Of a stretch of 64,000 nucleotides of DNA, positions 25,013 through 34,933 are shown piece by piece (position 1 is the first letter of the stretch; each line of letters begins with the position of its first letter). Both the position numbers and the translations under genes were made by a program. Location of the stretch: positions 1 to 64,000 of the forward strand of contig NZ_BPMK01000004.1 in the NCBI RefSeq assembly GCF_019656455.1, read 5' to 3'. The notes beneath the pieces are model-generated. The model saw only the letters and a program-made list of their open reading frames with translations, ran no database searches and was not told where the DNA came from. The stretch comes from Noviherbaspirillum aridicola. GTDB taxonomy: Bacteria; Pseudomonadota; Gammaproteobacteria; Burkholderiales; Burkholderiaceae_D.

Positions 25013-26482
25013 ATGACCACCACCGACATCCTTTTGCTCCTGCTGCTGGCGGCCTCGCTCGCCTTGCAGCTGCTGATGCTTTTCCGCGGCCGCCGCGACG
25101 GCGGCGAAGACGAACGCTTGCGCCTGCTGCAGGATGAACTGCAGCGCCACCAGGCCGTGACGAGCGAGCGCGTCGAACGCGAATTGCGGGAGCAGATCCT
25201 CGGCAGCGCGCAGTCGGCACGGCAGGAGCTCAGCGGCGGGCTGATGCAGTTCCAGCAGGCGCTGGTCACGCAGCTGACCAGCATGGCGACGCTGCAAAAC
25301 AGCCGTATCGACGGTTTCGCCCGCCAGCTTGCTAGTCTGGCGGAGGCCGCCGCCGACCATCAGGCCAGGCTGCGGGAAGCGCTGGGCGAACAGGCGCAGG
25401 CCGGACGCGAAGAACAGGCGCAGGCGCTCAGGCGCTTTGGCGAGACGCTCAACCAGTCGCTGGCGAACCTGGCCGAGTCGAACGCGCGGCGCATGGAAGA
25501 AGTGCGCCAGACGCTGGAAACGAAGCTCAGGGAGCTGCAGGTCGACAATGGCAACCGCCTGGAAGAAATGCGGCGCACGGTCGACGAGAAGTTGCACGCG
25601 ACGCTGGAACAAAGGCTGGGCGAGTCCTTCAGGCTGGTCTCGGATCGGCTGGACAAGGTGCACCAGGGGCTGGGCGAGATGCAGAAGCTCGCCGTCGGCG
25701 TGGGCGATCTCAAGCGCGTCCTCACCAATGTGAAAACCCGGGGCACCTGGGGCGAGGTGCAGCTGGGGATGCTGCTGGAACAGGTGCTGACGGTCGATCA
25801 GTACGGAAAGAATGTGGAAACCGTCCCCGGCTCCGGCGAGCGGGTGGAGTTCGCGGTGCGCCTGCCCGGGCAGCACGAGTCGGAGCGGCCCGTGTGGCTG
25901 CCGATCGACGCCAAATTCCCCAAGGAGCAGTACGAGCGGCTGGTGGAGGCTGCCGAAATAGCCGATGCGGAGGCCGTGGCCGCGGCCGGGCGCGAGCTTG
26001 AACGCGCGGTGCGCCAGGAAGCCAAGACCATCGCGGCGAAATACCTGTCGCCGCCGCTGACGACGGACTTCGCCATTCTGTTCCTGCCCACCGAGGGCCT
26101 GTATGCCGAGGTGATGCGGCGGCCCGGACTGGCGGACGAACTGCAGCGCAACTGCCGCGTCAGCATCGGGGGCCCGTCCACCTTGTCGGCCCTGCTCAAC
26201 AGCCTGCAGATGGGTTTCCGCACGCTTGCGCTGCAGAAGCGGTCCTCGGAAGTGTGGCAGGTGCTCGGCGCGGTCAAGACGGAGTTCGGCAAGTTCGGAG
26301 ACGTGCTGGCGGCGACGCGGACCACGCTCGAGCGCGCGGCCAGGAACATCGAGCAGGCGGAAACACGCACGCGCCAGATGAGCCGCAAGCTCAAGTCCGT
26401 GGAAGCCCTGCCTTCGGAAGCCGCTGATCTGCTGCTCGGCGCCGCGACGGCCGCCGATGACGAGAGTCCCGCTCTCGACTGA
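25013..26482 (+). CDS. rmuC: DNA recombination protein RmuC
   Basis: A 489-residue protein. An N-terminal membrane anchor (residues 5–24, Leu-rich) is followed by a long coiled coil to about residue 230 and the conserved RmuC domain: GNVKTRGTWGEVQLG-type segment (here NVKTRGTWGEVQLGMLLEQ), VWLPIDAKFP-KEQYERL, and FAILFLPTEGLYAEV. The nuclease-like core (PD-(D/E)XK related) is linked to limiting inversions between short repeats. Its length matches the family. Confidence 0.94.
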   Translation: MTTTDILLLLLLAASLALQLLMLFRGRRDGGEDERLRLLQDELQRHQAVTSERVERELREQILGSAQSARQELSGGLMQFQQALVTQLTSMATLQNSRIDGFARQLASLAEAAADHQARLREALGEQAQAGREEQAQALRRFGETLNQSLANLAESNARRMEEVRQTLETKLRELQVDNGNRLEEMRRTVDEKLHATLEQRLGESFRLVSDRLDKVHQGLGEMQKLAVGVGDLKRVLTNVKTRGTWGEVQLGMLLEQVLTVDQYGKNVETVPGSGERVEFAVRLPGQHESERPVWLPIDAKFPKEQYERLVEAAEIADAEAVAAAGRELERAVRQEAKTIAAKYLSPPLTTDFAILFLPTEGLYAEVMRRPGLADELQRNCRVSIGGPSTLSALLNSLQMGFRTLALQKRSSEVWQVLGAVKTEFGKFGDVLAATRTTLERAARNIEQAETRTRQMSRKLKSVEALPSEAADLLLGAATAADDESPALD

Positions 26483-26562
26483 GTTGGCATGAATTGTGTT
26501 AAGTTGTCATTTCCGGCCGACTGGGCCGGCCACTGTTTTCTAGAGACTGAAATCCACCCCTG

Positions 26563-27885
26563 ATGGAAATAGCAATACTCCTCGGCCTGATCCTGCTCAA
26601 CGGCGTGTTTGCGATGTCCGAGATCGCACTTGTCACTGCCCGCAAGGCACGTCTGCAGCGCCTGGCCGAGAATGGCGACACGGCAGCCGAAGCGGCGATG
26701 CGGCTCGGCGACGACCCCAACCGCTTCCTGTCTACCGTGCAGATCGGCATCACGTCGATCGGCGTCCTCAACGGTATCGTCGGCGAGGCGACACTGTCGG
26801 CGCCGTTCAGCACCTGGATGCAGGGCATGGGGGTCGAGAGCCCGTTGTCGGATTACCTTGCCACCGGCCTCGTCGTCGTCAGCATCACCTACTTCACGAT
26901 CGTGCTCGGCGAACTCGTACCCAAGCGCATCGGCCAGATCAGCCCGGAGCCGATCGCACGGCTGGTCGCGCGCCCCATGCTGTGGCTGGCGACGCTGACC
27001 AAGCCCTTCGTCAAGCTGCTGTCAGGCTCCACCCAGCTGGTGTTGCGCGCGGTCGGCATCAAGGAAAGCAACGAGCCGACGGTCACCCAGGAAGAGATCA
27101 ACATGATGCTGGCAGAAGGCTCGAGCGCCGGCGTGATCGAGCATCATGAACACCAGATGGTGCGCAATGTATTCCGCCTCGATGACCGGCAGATCGCGTC
27201 GCTGATGGTGCCGCGCAGCGACGTCGTCTATTTCGATGTCAACGAGGCCCTGGAGGACAACCTGAAGCGGTTCGAGCAGAGCGACCATTCCCGCTATCCG
27301 GTATTGCGCGGCGGCTGGGACGAAGTGCTCGGTGTCGCCAACGCGCGCCAGCTGCTCGCGCAGACGCTGCGCGGCGAAAAGCCGACCCTGATGAGCAATC
27401 TGCAGCCGGCGGTGTTCGTGCCGGAGTCGCTGACCGGCATGGAGCTGCTGGAGAACTTCAAGAATTCGGGCGTGCAGCTCGCGTTCATCGTCGATGAGTA
27501 CGGCGAGGTCCAGGGAATCGTGACGCTGCAGGATGTGATGGAAGCCATCACCGGCGAGTTCAAGACCCACCGTGCGGAGGACTCCTGGGCGGTGCAGCGG
27601 GAAGACGGCTCGTGGCTGCTCGACGGCCTGATTCCGGTGCCCGAGCTCAAGGACCGGCTCGGACTGCAGGGCGTGCCGGAGGAGGAGCGCGGACGCTACA
27701 ACACGCTCAGCGGCATGGTCATGCTGTTGCTCGGCCGGCTGCCGCAGACGGCGGATCAGTGCGAGTGGGAAGGGTGGATCTTCGAGATCGTCGACCTCGA
27801 CGGCAAGCGTATCGACAAGGTGCTGGCGCGCAGGAAGCCGGAACCGGTTCAGGAAAACACGGCCCCGGCGGACGCCGGAACCTGA
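26563..27885 (+). CDS. CNNM/CorC-type transporter, hemolysin family (DUF21–CBS–CorC_HlyC)
   Basis: A 440-residue membrane protein. The N-terminal CNNM (DUF21) domain covers residues 1–200 with four hydrophobic segments and the motif NGVFAMSEIALVTARK. Two CBS motifs follow (MVPRSDVVYFDVNE and the segment to about 345), then the C-terminal CorC_HlyC domain after ITGEF. Homologues are implicated in Mg2+/Co2+ export. The older hemolysin name has little functional meaning. It stands alone, with moaA convergent downstream. Confidence 0.9.
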   Translation: MEIAILLGLILLNGVFAMSEIALVTARKARLQRLAENGDTAAEAAMRLGDDPNRFLSTVQIGITSIGVLNGIVGEATLSAPFSTWMQGMGVESPLSDYLATGLVVVSITYFTIVLGELVPKRIGQISPEPIARLVARPMLWLATLTKPFVKLLSGSTQLVLRAVGIKESNEPTVTQEEINMMLAEGSSAGVIEHHEHQMVRNVFRLDDRQIASLMVPRSDVVYFDVNEALEDNLKRFEQSDHSRYPVLRGGWDEVLGVANARQLLAQTLRGEKPTLMSNLQPAVFVPESLTGMELLENFKNSGVQLAFIVDEYGEVQGIVTLQDVMEAITGEFKTHRAEDSWAVQREDGSWLLDGLIPVPELKDRLGLQGVPEEERGRYNTLSGMVMLLLGRLPQTADQCEWEGWIFEIVDLDGKRIDKVLARRKPEPVQENTAPADAGT

Positions 27886-27907
27886 TTTCGGGCGCCCGCC
27901 CGGACGT

Positions 27908-29020
27908 TCAGCCGCCGATATAGGACATTTCGACCTTCGGTACGCCGGTCAGGCCCTCGGTGGCCTGGCTGCGCAACTCCGAGTAGCGGTCGGTCCGCTT
28001 GCGCCAGATATGCGCCACCGCCGTGGAAATTTCGGCATCGCTGCGACCCTGCCGCATCAGGGCTTTCAGATCGTGGCCGCCGGCGGCGAACAGGCAGGTG
28101 TAGAGCTTTCCCTCGGTCGACAGGCGCATGCGGGAGCAGTCGCGGCAGAAAGCCTGGGTCACGCTCGAAATTACGCCGACTTCTCCGCCGCCATCGACGT
28201 ATCGCCAGCGCTCCGCGGTTTCACCGCTGTAATTCGGATCCAGCGGTACCAGCGGCATTTCCTCGCTGATGCGGCGCACGACTTCCGACGAGGGTACGAC
28301 TTCGTCGAGTTTCCAGCCGTTGCTCGCACCCACGTCCATGTACTCGATGAAACGCAGGATGAAAGGCGATCCCTTGAAGTGCCTCGCCATCGGGAGTATC
28401 TGGTGGTCGTTCATGCCGCCCTTGACCACCATGTTGATCTTGATCGGCCCGAGGCCGACGCGATGCGCCTCGTCTATGCCCCGCAATACCTCGGCGACGG
28501 GGAAATCGACATCGTTCATGCGGCGGAAAGTGCTTTCCTCGATTGCATCGAGCGATACCGTGACCCGTTTCAGGCCCGCGTCCTTGAGCGCCTGCGCCTG
28601 GCGGGCAAGCAGCGAGCCGTTGGTCGTCAGCGTCAGGTCCAGCGGTTCGCCCGACAGCGTGCGCATTTCCGCCAGCATGGCGATCAGCTTGTCGAGATGC
28701 TTGCGCAGCAGCGGCTCGCCTCCGGTCAGCCGTATCTTGTGCACGCCATGCGCGATGAAGATTCTCGCGATGCGGGCGATTTCCTCGAAGGTGAGGAGCG
28801 AGGAGTGCGGCAGGAAGACATGCGACTTGTCGAAGACTTCCTTGGGCATGCAATACACGCAGCGGAAGTTGCACTTGTCGGTGACCGAGATTCGCAGGTC
28901 GTGCAAAGGGCGCGACAAGGCATCCGCGAGCAGTCCGTCAGGCGTCTCGAGGCGCGATGGGATGACAGGTATGTCGTGAAGCTGGCGATGGTCCGCGAGC
29001 GGAATGAATTTCTCGGCCAT
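27908..29020 (-). CDS. moaA: GTP 3',8-cyclase (molybdenum cofactor biosynthesis protein A)
   Basis: A 370-residue radical SAM enzyme. C50, C54 and C57 in [12 protein letters not shown] bind the first [4Fe-4S] cluster; [21 protein letters not shown] near residue 300 gives the three Cys of the second cluster; the protein ends in the required Gly-Gly. [13 protein letters not shown] and TTNGSLL are also diagnostic. It makes cyclic dehydro-GTP for molybdopterin. Residues 1–35 form a longer N-terminal tail than usual. It is followed upstream (genomic right) by the chromate transporter on the same strand. Confidence 0.96.
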   Translation of the reverse strand: MAEKFIPLADHRQLHDIPVIPSRLETPDGLLADALSRPLHDLRISVTDKCNFRCVYCMPKEVFDKSHVFLPHSSLLTFEEIARIARIFIAHGVHKIRLTGGEPLLRKHLDKLIAMLAEMRTLSGEPLDLTLTTNGSLLARQAQALKDAGLKRVTVSLDAIEESTFRRMNDVDFPVAEVLRGIDEAHRVGLGPIKINMVVKGGMNDHQILPMARHFKGSPFILRFIEYMDVGASNGWKLDEVVPSSEVVRRISEEMPLVPLDPNYSGETAERWRYVDGGGEVGVISSVTQAFCRDCSRMRLSTEGKLYTCLFAAGGHDLKALMRQGRSDAEISTAVAHIWRKRTDRYSELRSQATEGLTGVPKVEMSYIGG

Positions 29021-29050
29021 GTGAAACGGTGTCGGGACGAAGCGAGGAAA

Positions 29051-30385
29051 CTAGGATACGTAAGATAGCATGAGGCCAGCAAGTGCACAGATCGCGATCA
29101 CCGGGACCGCGCCCATCTTCAGTCGCATCAGGGCGAAAGCGGCGCCGGCGGCGATGGCCATGGCGGTGAAGTCCCATCCGGACGGTGGCTGATCGAGCAG
29201 AAATACATGCTCGGCAAAAAACACTGCAAGACTTACAATCACGCCGACCACCGCCGCGGAGATGGCGGTCAGCGGAGCCGTGAAGCGAATGTTGCCGCGA
29301 GTCGATTCTACCAGCGGGCCGCCGGCGAGGATGAAAATGAATGACGGCAGGAAGGTGAAAAAAGTTGCGACGACGGCACCCGCGGCGCCCGCCATTACCA
29401 GGCTGTCGGGACCGAAGAGCTCCTTGGTCCAGCCGCCGACGAAACCGACGAAAGCCACCACCATGATGAGGGGGCCCGGCGTGGTCTCGCCGAGCGCGAG
29501 TCCGTCGATCATCTGTTCCGCCGTCAGCCAGCCGAAGTTTTCCACTGCCCCCTGATAGACATAAGGCAGCACCGCGTATGCGCCGCCGAACGTCATGAGC
29601 GCGGCCTTGGTGAAAAACCAGCCCATCCGGGCGAGGGTGCCCTCGGCCCCGTATTGCCAGGCAAGCAGGCCCCAGGCGGTGGCCGCGATGACGAGGCCGG
29701 CGGCTGCCACCAAGCACAGCGCGCGAAGAGAATAGCGGGCATGCGCCGGCGTCGGCGTATGGTCGTCCAGCAGCGCGGGTGCATGAGGGCGGTCCGCTGC
29801 CTGCGCATGCGCGGCCGAGGTCCGGAATTTATTCGGCAGCATCCGTCCCCCGATTGCCCCCGTGACGCCCGCGGCAAGCACGATGGCGGGAAAGGGCAGA
29901 CCGGCAAGTATGGCAATGAATGCGGCGCCGGCAATGGCTGCCAGCAGCAGGTTCTTCAGCGTTCGCGAGCCGATACGCCATGCCGCTGCCAGCACGATCG
30001 CCACCACGGCGGGCTTGACGCCGTAGAGGATGCCGGCGATCAGCGGCAGCGTTCCGAATGCCAGGTAAATCCATGACAGCAGGCCGAGCAGCAGCATGGA
30101 CGGCAGAATGAACAGGATGCCGGCAAGTATTCCTCCCCAGGTCCGATGCAGCAGCCAGCCGATGTATATGGCCAGCTGCGTGGCCTCCGGCCCCGGCAGC
30201 AGCATGCAATAGTTCAGCGCGTGCAGAAAGCGCTGCTCGGATATCCAGCGTCGCTTTTCCACCAGGTCGGCATGCATGATGGCGATCTGCCCGGCCGGCC
30301 CGCCGAAGCTGATGAAACCGAGGCGGCACCAGTACAGCAGTGCGGTTTTCCAATGAACGGCGGCTGGCGGGGCGGCGTCTGTCAT
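29051..30385 (-). CDS. chrA: Chromate transporter, bidomain (CHR/ChrA family)
   Basis: A 444-residue membrane protein made of two homologous CHR domains. The first has FISFGGPAGQIAIMHADLVEKR and LLPGPEATQLAIYIGW; the second has ALMTFGGAYAVLPYVYQGAV and LGETTPGPLIMVVAFVG. This is the usual long-chain form, which exports chromate or a related anion. A polar linker of about 40 residues joins the halves. Start ATG 30385 is preferred over an in-frame ATG at 30445, because the rne terminator lies between them. Confidence 0.9.
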   Translation of the reverse strand: MTDAAPPAAVHWKTALLYWCRLGFISFGGPAGQIAIMHADLVEKRRWISEQRFLHALNYCMLLPGPEATQLAIYIGWLLHRTWGGILAGILFILPSMLLLGLLSWIYLAFGTLPLIAGILYGVKPAVVAIVLAAAWRIGSRTLKNLLLAAIAGAAFIAILAGLPFPAIVLAAGVTGAIGGRMLPNKFRTSAAHAQAADRPHAPALLDDHTPTPAHARYSLRALCLVAAAGLVIAATAWGLLAWQYGAEGTLARMGWFFTKAALMTFGGAYAVLPYVYQGAVENFGWLTAEQMIDGLALGETTPGPLIMVVAFVGFVGGWTKELFGPDSLVMAGAAGAVVATFFTFLPSFIFILAGGPLVESTRGNIRFTAPLTAISAAVVGVIVSLAVFFAEHVFLLDQPPSGWDFTAMAIAAGAAFALMRLKMGAVPVIAICALAGLMLSYVS

Positions 30386-30416
30386 GAGTATGAGTGTTGT
30401 CCTGGCCTGCAGATAT

Positions 30417-30442
30417 GGAAAAGGGGAGCTTCCGCTCCCCTT
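30417..30442 (-). terminator. Rho-independent terminator of rne
   Basis: A 9-bp stem AAGGGGAGC / GCTCCCCTT with a 4-nt loop; on the minus strand it runs into four T. It sits 40 bp past the rne stop. Confidence 0.85.
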
Positions 30443-30481
30443 CATCGGCTGGCCGCCTGCATCAAGCGGCGTCAGCGATGC

Positions 30482-33334
30482 TTAATGACGGGTTTCCACC
30501 TGGATCAGGGGTTCCGTCGGCAGCGGGGGGAGAGGCTTGCGCTCGCGCGGCACCCGCGGGGCAGGAACATGCGCGGCGGCTGCTTCCTGCGCGGCGCGCA
30601 GCTTTTCCGGGTCGGTTACCGCGAGTGTCAGTCCTGCTGCCGCAAGCACCTCCTGCAAGTGATCGAGCGGCATCGGCGCGGCTGCCAGCGCGGGCTGGGG
30701 AGCCGGTGCCGCTTGCGGTGCGGGTGCCGGAGCCGGAGCCGGGGCATGGGCAGGGGCAGGAGCAGGAGCCAAAGCCGGAGCCGGCTGCGCATCCACCACC
30801 GGTGCCGTTTCTTCTGCTTCGACCAGGATTGCGGATTCAACCTCCGCGACGTCCGTCGGGGCTGCAGCCACCGCGTCTTCCGACTTCGCGGGCGACGCCT
30901 CGCTCACCAGCGTGACATCGGCCTCGGGCGCCGGCTCTGCCGCTGCCGCGATCTGCACCTCGTCCTGCGGCTGCGCGTCGTCGGCGGTCATGCCTTCGAC
31001 ACCGTTATCCGCCAGTTCGCCGTTCTCGCGCTCGCGACGGTTGCGGTTGCGGCCGCCACGACGGCGACGGCGGCGGCGCTCTTCACCCTGCTCGCCGCCG
31101 GCTTCCTCGCCATCGGCTGCAATCAGCTGCGCCTCTTCGACCGTCTCCTCGGTCTGGACCGGTGCCAGGGCGGGTGCCTGGACCGCGACCGCTTCCACCG
31201 CCGTGGCGGTCAGCAGCTCTTCGGTCTGTACTTCCTTGCGCTCCTCGCGCTGGCGGGGCGCCCGCTCGCGGCGACCTTCACCGCCTTCACGGGGTTCGCG
31301 CGGCTCTCTCGGCTCCCTCGGCTCGCGTGCTTCCTTCGGCTCTCTCGCTTCCCGCGGTTCACGTACCTCGCGCGGCTCGCGCTGTTCACGCGGCGGGCGG
31401 GGCTCGCGCGGGGGCTTGGGGGCCGCCGGCTGCTGTTTCACCGATTCATCCCGCGCTTCGGCGCGAACGCTGTCCTTCTCTTCGCCGCGTTCACGTCCGC
31501 GGCCGCGTCCCCGATTGCGTCCACGGCCGTTGCGATCCGCACGTTCGCGGCTCGGCTGCGGCTTTTCCTCGGCGACCGGTGCGGGCGCCGGCTCGGCAAC
31601 CACGCGCTTCTTGCGGAAGAAACCGAATACCCGGCTGAGGAAACCTTCCTCGGCCACCGGGGCCGGCGCGGGTGCCACGACGGGTGCGGGCGCGGGTTCG
31701 ACCGGCTTGCGCTCGACGATGGGTGCCGGCTGGTCCGGCGTGATGCCCTTGACCACTGCTTCCTGGCGCGGACGCGCTTCTTCCTTCTGGCGCTTGTCGT
31801 AGCTGATCTCGGTATCGATTTCCTCCGCCATGGCGTAGCTGGCCTGCGGCTCTTCCAGGCGCGGATCGTCGTGCTTGATGCGCTCGAGCTTGTAGTGCGG
31901 GGTCTCGAGATGCTTGTTGGGGATCAGGATGACGGTCACGCGGTGACGGGTTTCGATCTTGAGAATCTCGCCACGCTTTTCGTTGAGCAGGAACGCGGCG
32001 ACGTCGACCGGCGCCTGGACATGGATCGCCGCCGAATTTTCCTTCATCGCTTCTTCCTGGATGATGCGCAGCACCTGCAGCGCGGAAGATTCGGTATCGC
32101 GGATATGGCCGGTGCCGTTGCAGCGCGGGCAGGTCACGTGGCTGCCGTCGGACAGGGACGGGCGCAGGCGCTGACGGGACAATTCCATCAGGCCGAAGCG
32201 CGAAATCTTGCCCATCTGGACACGGGCGCGGTCATAGCGCAGCGCGTCCTTGAGGCGGTTTTCGACTTCGCGCTGGTTCTTGGCGTTCTCCATGTCGATG
32301 AAATCGATCACGATCAGGCCGCCCAGGTCGCGCAGGCGAAGCTGTCGGGCGACTTCGTCCGCGGCTTCAAGATTGGTGTGCAGCGCGGTCGTCTCGATAT
32401 CGCTGCCGCGCGTTGCGCGCGCGGAGTTGACGTCGATCGACACCAGCGCCTCGGTATGGTCGATCACGATGGCGCCGCCGGAGGGCAGCGGGACCGTGCG
32501 CGAGTACGCGGTCTCGATCTGATGTTCGATCTGGAAGCGGGAGAACAGCGGCACATCATCGCGATAGCGCTTGACCCGGTGCACCATGTCCGGCATCACG
32601 TGCGACATGAACTGCTGCGCCTGCTCGTAGATGTCGTCGGTGTCGATCAGGATCTCGCCGATATCGGGCTGGAAGTAGTCGCGGATTGCGCGGATGACGA
32701 GGGAAGATTCCTGGTAGATCAGGAAGGCGCCGGGCGCCGACTGGCCGGCGCCTTCGATTGCGCGCCAGAGTTGCATCAGGTAGTTGAGGTCCCACTGCAG
32801 TTCTTCGACGCTGCGGCCGATGCCTGCGGTACGGGCAATGACGGACATGCCGGTGGGCAGTTCCAGCTTGTCCATGGTTTCGCGCAATTCCTGGCGGTCT
32901 TCGCCTTCCACACGGCGGGAAACGCCGCCGCCGCGCGGGTTGTTGGGCATCAGCACCAGGTAGCGGCCCGCCAGCGAGATGAAGGAGGTGAGTGCGGCGC
33001 CCTTGTTGCCGCGCTCTTCCTTTTCCACCTGGACCATGATTTCCTGGCCTTCGCGCAGGGCGTCCTTGATCGTGGCGTTGCGCACATCGACGCCATCCCG
33101 GAAGTAGCTGCGCGCCACTTCCTTGAACGGCAGGAAGCCATGACGCTCTTCGCCGTAGTTGACGAAGCAGGCTTCAAGCGAGGGCTCGATGCGGGTGATG
33201 ATCCCTTTGTAGATGTTCGACTTGCGCTGTTCGCGGCCGGCCGTTTCGATATCGATGTCGATGAGCTTCTGCCCATCGACGATGGCCACGCGCAGTTCCT
33301 CCTGCTGCGTGGCATTGAACAACATGCGTTTCAT
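30482..33334 (-). CDS. rne: Ribonuclease E
   Basis: A 950-residue endoribonuclease. The catalytic half has MKRMLFNATQQEELRVAIVDG, an S1 RNA-binding domain (about residues 37–120), the DNase I-like domain with GLIVIDFIDMENAKNQ (catalytic Asp region near residue 345) and the Zn-link CPRCNGTG near residue 404. The C-terminal half is low complexity: Arg/Gly-rich RNA-binding stretches, acidic and Pro-Ala-rich segments, and a conserved basic tail. It processes rRNA and tRNA and starts mRNA decay, scaffolding the degradosome. RNase E rather than RNase G, on length and tail. Divergent from rluC. Confidence 0.96.
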   Translation of the reverse strand: MKRMLFNATQQEELRVAIVDGQKLIDIDIETAGREQRKSNIYKGIITRIEPSLEACFVNYGEERHGFLPFKEVARSYFRDGVDVRNATIKDALREGQEIMVQVEKEERGNKGAALTSFISLAGRYLVLMPNNPRGGGVSRRVEGEDRQELRETMDKLELPTGMSVIARTAGIGRSVEELQWDLNYLMQLWRAIEGAGQSAPGAFLIYQESSLVIRAIRDYFQPDIGEILIDTDDIYEQAQQFMSHVMPDMVHRVKRYRDDVPLFSRFQIEHQIETAYSRTVPLPSGGAIVIDHTEALVSIDVNSARATRGSDIETTALHTNLEAADEVARQLRLRDLGGLIVIDFIDMENAKNQREVENRLKDALRYDRARVQMGKISRFGLMELSRQRLRPSLSDGSHVTCPRCNGTGHIRDTESSALQVLRIIQEEAMKENSAAIHVQAPVDVAAFLLNEKRGEILKIETRHRVTVILIPNKHLETPHYKLERIKHDDPRLEEPQASYAMAEEIDTEISYDKRQKEEARPRQEAVVKGITPDQPAPIVERKPVEPAPAPVVAPAPAPVAEEGFLSRVFGFFRKKRVVAEPAPAPVAEEKPQPSRERADRNGRGRNRGRGRGRERGEEKDSVRAEARDESVKQQPAAPKPPREPRPPREQREPREVREPREAREPKEAREPREPREPREPREGGEGRRERAPRQREERKEVQTEELLTATAVEAVAVQAPALAPVQTEETVEEAQLIAADGEEAGGEQGEERRRRRRRGGRNRNRRERENGELADNGVEGMTADDAQPQDEVQIAAAAEPAPEADVTLVSEASPAKSEDAVAAAPTDVAEVESAILVEAEETAPVVDAQPAPALAPAPAPAHAPAPAPAPAPQAAPAPQPALAAAPMPLDHLQEVLAAAGLTLAVTDPEKLRAAQEAAAAHVPAPRVPRERKPLPPLPTEPLIQVETRH

Positions 33335-33906
33335 TTCTCGCTCCGTGACTCTAAGGTCATCTCAAGTCCGCATTCGGCGTTGACGCCGGCGATGCGGGAC
33401 GCATAGGGATGTACGCGAGGTCGGAGTGCTTGAGGAGGGAATTGCCTTCAAGGTGCGGAAGCGCGATAGGTCAACGCAGGTTCCGCAACGGGGCGCAAAT
33501 GTACGAGACGCGGATGCCGGATAGCCGCCGCGTCCGTGCATGACGGAGCGAACGGAGCAGCCGTCGCGCCGGAAGGCGGCACACGACCGGATGGAGCCAG
33601 AGAGAACATGGAGTCCAACATCAATGACGGCAAACGATAACCAGGTACATCAACCAGCGAGCATCCTGAACCAGGAAGTGCTCGCCGGACTTATCCTTAA
33701 ATTTCAAGCAATCTGTCCAACGCCGTCCCGCCGCTCCGATTGCAACTACGGTGCAACCCAGGGCCGCGCGAGGGCGGTGCGTACACATCTTTTCCATTGT
33801 TTTCGCTGCAATGCGGGGCCGATGGAGACGCCCCTGTGTAGAATGTGCTTTTTATTCTTACACGCGCGCCGGTCTGTAACCGACGCGAAACAATTATATA
33901 AGCAAA
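33335..33906. other. Divergent rne/rluC intergenic region
   Basis: A 572-bp gap without a convincing protein. It probably contains a long rne 5' leader on the minus strand (RNase E messages in other proteobacteria carry autoregulatory leaders of several hundred nt). On the plus strand near rluC, a TAGAAT box (33839–33844) and a 9-bp stem with one mismatch (33865–33873 / 33879–33887) precede the gene. Neither promoter is well supported. Confidence 0.45.
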
Positions 33907-34911
33907 ATGAAGGACTTAGCGAGATTTTCTGGCGAGCGGACAGAAACGGGCACGACCGGCCAGTCCGCGCAGCCCCTCGCCCAGGTCCGGCTGGTGACGA
34001 TTTCGAGCGAGGAAGCCGACCAGCGGATTGATAACTATCTGCTACGGGAGTGCAAGGGAGTACCGAAGAGCCACATCTACCGCGTGCTGCGCTCGGGCGA
34101 AGTGCGTGTCAACAAGGGGCGTATCGACCAGACCTACCGGCTGCAGGAAGGTGACGTGGTGCGGATTCCGCCGGTACGCGTTGCCGAAAGAGCAAGATCG
34201 ACGGCGCCGGCGGCGGAGTTCGACATCCTGCTGGAAGACAGTCATCTGCTGGTGATCGACAAGCCGGCGGGGGTCGCCGTGCATGGCGGTTCCGGCGTCA
34301 GCCACGGCGTGATCGAGCAGCTGCGCGCCTCGCGCCCGCAGGCAAAATTCCTCGAGCTGGTGCATCGACTCGACCGCGAGACGTCGGGCATCCTGATGCT
34401 GGCCAAGAAGCGGTCGGCGCTGGTTCACCTGCACGAGCAGATCCGCGAGGGGCGTCTGGACAAGCGTTACCTGGCCCTCGTCCGCGGCGACTGGCAGAAT
34501 GCGCGGCAGCATGTGCGGCTGCCGCTGTTCAAGTACACCACCCCGGAGGGGGAGCGCCGGGTGCGGGTGCAGGCTGACGGCATGGCGTCCCACACGATAT
34601 TCAATCTCGTCCGCCGCTACCGCGATTTCGCGCTGGTCGAGGCCGAGCTCAAGACCGGCCGCACGCACCAGATCCGGGTCCACTTGGCCGCGAGCGGTTT
34701 CCCGATCTGCGGCGACGACAAGTACGGCGACTTCCCGCTGAACAAGCTCTTGCAGAGGGCGGAGGGCAAGCGGCTCCCGCTAAAGAGAATGTTCCTCCAC
34801 GCGCACCGCCTGACGTTTACCCATCCCGAATCCGGAGCTCCGGTCACCCTGAATGCGCCGCTGCCCAGAGAATGCCGCGATTTCCTCGGCAGCCTGGAGG
34901 TGTCGGCATGA
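33907..34911 (+). CDS. rluC: 23S rRNA pseudouridine synthase RluC
   Basis: A 334-residue protein. An S4 RNA-binding domain lies near residues 35–95 (RIDNYLLRECKGVPKSHIYRVLRSGEVRVNKGRI), then the RluA-type catalytic domain with LVHRLDRETSGILMLAKK (catalytic Asp) and ELKTGRTHQIRVHLA. RluC modifies U955, U2504 and U2580 of 23S rRNA in E. coli. The pairing with a divergent rne is common in proteobacteria and supports the assignment. The first 25 residues are poorly conserved-looking and the start has no clear ribosome site. Confidence 0.93.
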   Translation: MKDLARFSGERTETGTTGQSAQPLAQVRLVTISSEEADQRIDNYLLRECKGVPKSHIYRVLRSGEVRVNKGRIDQTYRLQEGDVVRIPPVRVAERARSTAPAAEFDILLEDSHLLVIDKPAGVAVHGGSGVSHGVIEQLRASRPQAKFLELVHRLDRETSGILMLAKKRSALVHLHEQIREGRLDKRYLALVRGDWQNARQHVRLPLFKYTTPEGERRVRVQADGMASHTIFNLVRRYRDFALVEAELKTGRTHQIRVHLAASGFPICGDDKYGDFPLNKLLQRAEGKRLPLKRMFLHAHRLTFTHPESGAPVTLNAPLPRECRDFLGSLEVSA

Positions 34912-34933
34912 CAAATCGGCAAAGTGGCAAAGC

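Noticed and set aside
30146-33406. Very long open frame on the plus strand opposite rne
   Set aside because: It mirrors the rne gene codon by codon. High-GC coding DNA leaves long antisense frames; its translation is rich in Arg/Cys/Phe runs and has no recognisable domain, whereas rne is unmistakable.
33540-34031. Open frame of 163 codons between rne and rluC
   Set aside because: It overlaps the start of rluC in another frame, lacks a domain and has uneven codon use. Treated as non-coding leader DNA.
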